In this document: positions 60,166 through 64,000 of the stretch, one piece after another
Layout of the letters: the number at the start of each line of letters is the position of its first letter
How positions within the stretch are numbered: position 1 is the stretch's first letter
Assembly (NCBI RefSeq): GCF_025698545.1
Contig: NC_068569.1
Location: 16,368,001 to 16,432,000, forward strand
Length of the DNA stretch: 64,000 nucleotides
Direction of reading: 5' to 3'
Source: Gossypium raimondii
Lineage: Eukaryota > Streptophyta > Magnoliopsida > Malvales > Malvaceae
Notes under the pieces: model-generated
Seen by the model: only the letters and a program-made list of their open reading frames with translations
What the model was told of the DNA's origin: nothing
Database searches by the model: none
Position numbers and translations under genes: made by a program

Positions 60166-63152
60166 TGTAACACCCCTAACCCGTATCCGTCGCCGAAATA
60201 GGGTTTTAGAGCATTACCGAGTAATCTAAATCATTCATTTCAAAAATCATAATATAATTCATGATTAACATGCATAACATCTCTTATTCAAGCTTTCGAG
60301 GCCTAAAAATCACTTTAGAAACGATTTGGGACTAAATCAAGAATATTTGAAAATTTTAGGAAAAAGTTAGAAAAATTTTAACTGCAGGGGTCACAATGCC
60401 GTGTGGGCATTCGAAGTAGGAACACACGGTCGTGTCCTAGCCCTTGTCCGTGCCCATGTAACTCATTGACTTGGATCACATGGCCAAGCCACACGCCCGT
60501 GTGCGAAGCCGTGTAACCTTCAAAAATAGCCTCGCACGCCCGTGTACTAGCCGTGTGTCTCACATGGCCAAGTCATACGCCCGCATGTCTGGCCGCGTGG
60601 ACTTAAAATGTGCCTTAAACAACAAGTTTACCATTTTCTACTTGCTTGGGTATTAACCAACTCAAAAATCGTTCGTTTAACCTATTCAAAATACGATTAA
60701 ACACCCTCAAAACGTGCCAAAACAATCATCCTAGGTGCCTAACCAATGTACCCTTATTGGTACCACATTTATATCATCAAAACATAATATCAATCCATCA
60801 TTCAAATCAAAGTTTAAAACATACCCAAAATTACTCCATTTAGCCTAGTTTATAACCACCTAAACATCATTAGTAAATTCACAAACACCTAACAATTTTA
60901 GGTTCAAAATAACATACCCAAATTATGGTATCAAACATAACATATGTTTATATACATACCAAACCAACATTACTCAAACTCAACTAAATAACATATACCA
61001 AATTCATTAAAATCCCAAATACATCCTAGGTACATGCAATTACAAAAGATAAACATCACCACATTTGAGATCGGGATCGTTGCTGGTAGGGGTGAGCATT
61101 CGATCGAATCGAATCGAAAATTTTCGAGTTAATCGAGTTTTCGAATCTCGTTTTATCATCCCAACTTTATTTGAAGTTTTTTCGAATCGAGTCGAGTGAG
61201 ATGGAATTCGAATCGAATCGAATCGAATCAAATATATTTGTTCGAGTTAAATTTTAAAAAATAATTTTGGATCCTTGTAACCATTGTCACCCATGTAATA
61301 AAATTTGACTACCTTAATCAAATTTTTTATTAACTTTCATCACCTCATAATTTATTTATTAATTTTTTATATACTGGTTAGCTTCTTTGCTTGCTTAGTT
61401 GTTTCAATTATTTTCAGATTCTTGTCACTATGTATTTTGGAATTAAAAATATATTAAATGTAAAAATATGATTTTTTTAATAAAAGTTATTTTAAAAATA
61501 AAATGTGAAATTGATACCAATATAAAATTCGAATTTCGAGTTAAACGAATCGAGTTATTCGAATCAACTCAATTTTTTTTTTGAATTTCGAGTTCGAATC
61601 GAGTTGAGTTTTCGAATTCAAATAACTCAAATAATTCGAATATCAAACTATAATATTTTATATTTTTATCCTAAACTCCCAAATTAACTTTTTTACTTTT
61701 CCCTCAAAACTTTTACTCCTTCCCACTTTCCCCCCAAAACTTTTACTCCCCACCCCTCCCAACCCCCCAATCTACCCAAAATCCATTTCCCACCAAAATT
61801 TTACTCTTCCATTTACTTTTTCTCAAAATTTTACTCCCAAAAATCCTCAAAACTTTTTATTTTCCCCCAAAATTTTTACTCCCTCTCACTTTTCCCCTAA
61901 AAATTTTATTATCTTCCCATCCCACCTCCCATCTACCCCAAACCCTCCCCCTCCAATTTTTTTAATATTTTCCTCCAAAATTTTACTCCCTATTTACTTT
62001 CCTCAAACTTTTATTCCCCAAAACTTTTATTTTCCCCTAAACTTTTACTTCTCATCCTTTACTCTCAAATTAAAAATCAAAATTATCCAAAAAAAATAAC
62101 TAAACATAAATAGTAATAATTTTATTTATATATACTATTTATATTATTAAATTAAATTTCACATTTTATATTATTTATATTATTGAATTGTTTAGTCATA
62201 TTGAATATTTATATTAAAATTGAATTCTTTATTATGCCATAAAATATTCGTGTTAAAATTTTATATTTGTATCAATTTCACATTTTATTTTTAAAATAAC
62301 TTTTATTAAAAAATTATATTTTTATATTTAATATATTTTTAATTCCAAAATACATAGTGACAAGAATCAAGATAATTGAAACAACTAAGCAAACAAATAA
62401 GCTAACCAAGATATAAAAAATTAATAAATAAATTATGAGGTGATGAAAGTTAATAAAAAAATTGATTAAGGTGGACAAATTTTATTACGATGGGTGACAA
62501 CGGTTACAAGGACCCAAAATTATTTTTTAAAATTTAACTCGAACAAATATATTCGATTCGATTCAATTCGAATTCCATCTCACTCGACTCGATTCGAGAA
62601 AACTTCAAATAAAGTTAGGATGATAAAATGAGATTCAAAAACTCGATTAACTCAAAAATTTTCGATTCGTTTCGATTCGATTCGATTGAATGCTCACCCC
62701 TAGTCAGTCACCCTTCTTTCTTTCTTTTCCTTTCTTCTTTAATTTTATTTTTTTGCATGCCACCACTTTCTCTTTATGTTTTTATTATAATAATCATTAT
62801 TATTATATAACTTATAAATATAAATTTTATTTCATTCATTAAAACATATAATATATATTAAATTATCATATATATAATACAACCATCAATGTGTCCACTT
62901 AAAGAAATAAGGTATAATTGTTTCTTTAGTCCCTTTAATTATTTTTAATCTTACAATTCAACTTTTACTCTATACGCGATTTAGTCCTTACACTATAATA
63001 ATTCTTAATTCATGCAAATTCACTTAATCGAAGTCTAATTATCTACACAACCAACTTCGTAAATATTTATTAAAAATATTTACGAGTTCGGTTTACGAGA
63101 ACGGAGTCTTGGGAATGCACTTTCCGACACCCCTAACTATAGGGTCGTTACA
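60166..63152. mobile_element. Solo LTR with 5 bp target-site duplication
   Basis: Begins TGTAACACCCCTAACCCGTA and ends AACTATAGGGTCGTTACA, with inverted TGTAAC/GTTACA ends. It is flanked by the direct repeat CAACC at 60161-60165 and 63153-63157. About 60390-60610 holds several ACACGCCCGTGT-like motifs (CCGTGTGGGCAT, CACACGCCCGTGTGCG, GCACGCCCGTGTAC), common in cotton LTRs. After subtracting the nested palindromic element (61087-62702) the LTR is about 1.37 kb. No internal retrotransposon domain is present, so it is a recombination-derived solo LTR. Confidence 0.85.
61087..62702. repeat. Large palindromic element of the TAGGGGTGAGCA family
   Basis: Left end TAGGGGTGAGCATTCGATCG and right end CGATTGAATGCTCACCCCTA are inverted. 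The arms (61087 to about 61528 and about 62261-62702) are inverted copies of roughly 440 bp, with a spacer of about 730 bp. The right 1.17 kb is the reverse complement of nearly all of the 3860-5065 element. The left arm is a second partial copy of its first 440 bp, joined where the inner terminus is missing. No 9 bp flanking duplication was found. Confidence 0.82.
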
Positions 63153-63422
63153 CAACCTATTCTTCCAATTTAACTAAATAAATTATTAAAAAATAAAAAA
63201 AATCCAATTCAACCACTTCATACAATTGGTCAATATCGGTTCCTAGATCAATCAGTCTAATGACTTTCTCTGAACCGGTACCCTTGTCGATTAGTGGTAC
63301 AACTAGTTCGGTCTAATTAAAACTACATTGATTCTAATGATCATTCCCATTATCCAACGGTTGGTCTAATGTCATGTATAATTTTTATTTTTGGGGTTTA
63401 ATTTCCAAAATGAGGAACCAAC

Positions 63423-64000
63423 TATAACAACCTAATTTTTAGTAGTGTCGAAAATAGTGGTTCGAGGCCACCAAATCTGGAAAGTAAGTTCTTAAAATAT
63501 TATTATTTAATATTTATGAGTCAAATATGGTTTTAGAAAGGTTTTTGAATTAGTAATTTGTGTTTTATAATGATTTACTCGGTTAAGTGGCTTTAAAAAA
63601 TGAGGTATCGAGATCTCGTTTCTATAAACCGAGCCATAAATATTTTTATAAATATTTACGGAGTGTCATTAAGGTAGCTTTAATTTTTTGTCGAAAAATT
63701 TTAACGTTTTGACAGTTAATTAATTAAAAATGACTAAATTAAAAAAGGTGCAAAACTTACTAATTATAATAAAGTGACTAAATGGCTTAATTAATAAATG
63801 AGGGAGGACTTAAAAAATAATTATTTCAAAAGGGTGAGGCGGCGTAAGGATGGAAAATAAAAAAAAAATGACATTCAATGGCAAAATGGTAAATAAGTTG
63901 AAATTAAAAGTAAACAAATTAGATTTAAAGGTTTTCTAGACATTTCTTTCTCAATTTCGGTTCAAAAACAGACATGGGAGAGCTCCTTGAGCTGGTTCTT
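63423..64000. mobile_element. Probable LTR start, cut by the window end
   Basis: TATAACAACCTAATTTTTAG followed by GTGTCGAAAATAGTGG and TTCGAGGCCACCAAATC resembles the beginning of a plant gypsy LTR, with TG mutated to TA. The far end lies outside the window. No coding sequence is visible. Confidence 0.4.

Larger units (their letters stand above)
60108..63330. repeat. CCGGTT-type MITE split by a solo LTR
   Basis: Left part 60108-60165 (TTTCCAAAACCAGATCAATGG, GTCACCAGTTCAACC) and right part 63153 to about 63330 (CAACCTATTCTTCC, CAATTGGTCAATATCGG, CTCTGAACCGGTACC) read as one repeat interrupted by the solo LTR. A relative is near 54108-54330. Outer limits are approximate. Confidence 0.45.

Overview
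The window looks like plant nuclear DNA from a eudicot: AT-rich intergenic DNA, small exons with GT..AG introns, TATA boxes of the form TATAAATA, and many nested transposable elements. The repeat types (Mutator-like elements carrying a plant mobile domain gene, and LTRs with ACACGCCCGTGTG-type motifs) suggest Malvaceae, most likely cotton (Gossypium). That assignment is inference; no species marker was tested.

Layout. 0-3 kb: a small secreted-peptide precursor of the CEP type (minus strand), then non-coding DNA with a doubtful exon-like remnant. 3-10 kb: transposon territory, with a 1.2 kb TIR element and a 4.7 kb Mutator-like element. The latter holds a decayed plant-mobile-domain gene and a decayed transposase fused tail to tail by an internal deletion, with a 441 bp MITE inside the transposase. 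13-19.7 kb: one intact 15-exon gene for a large multi-pass membrane protein with a calcineurin-like metallophosphoesterase domain (about 1021 aa). 22-46.7 kb: a cluster of six patatin-like phospholipase genes. Four are intact by reading (A on plus; C, D and F on minus) and two are 3' fragments (B and E), separated by LINE debris, a Ty3/gypsy integrase remnant, TIR elements and an AT-rich tandem repeat. 49.3-51.9 kb: the 26S proteasome deubiquitinase subunit RPN11 (six exons). 52.4-56.9 kb: two tandem single-exon carboxylesterases (minus strand). The second lies beside a broken copy of the RPN11 tail, so one segmental duplication carried the RPN11 3' end and the carboxylesterase together. 58-64 kb: retrotransposon LTRs, including a solo LTR with a perfect 5 bp target duplication that holds a large palindromic element.

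How the genes relate. Patatin-like enzymes release fatty acids from membrane lipids and often feed defence oxylipin signalling. Class I carboxylesterases of the HSR203J type are also often stress-induced. The two families are neighbours here, but nothing in the sequence shows joint regulation. RPN11 is a housekeeping gene. No tRNA, rRNA, CRISPR array or clearly new biological system was recognised. The most informative signals are structural: the history of duplication, truncation and nested insertion.
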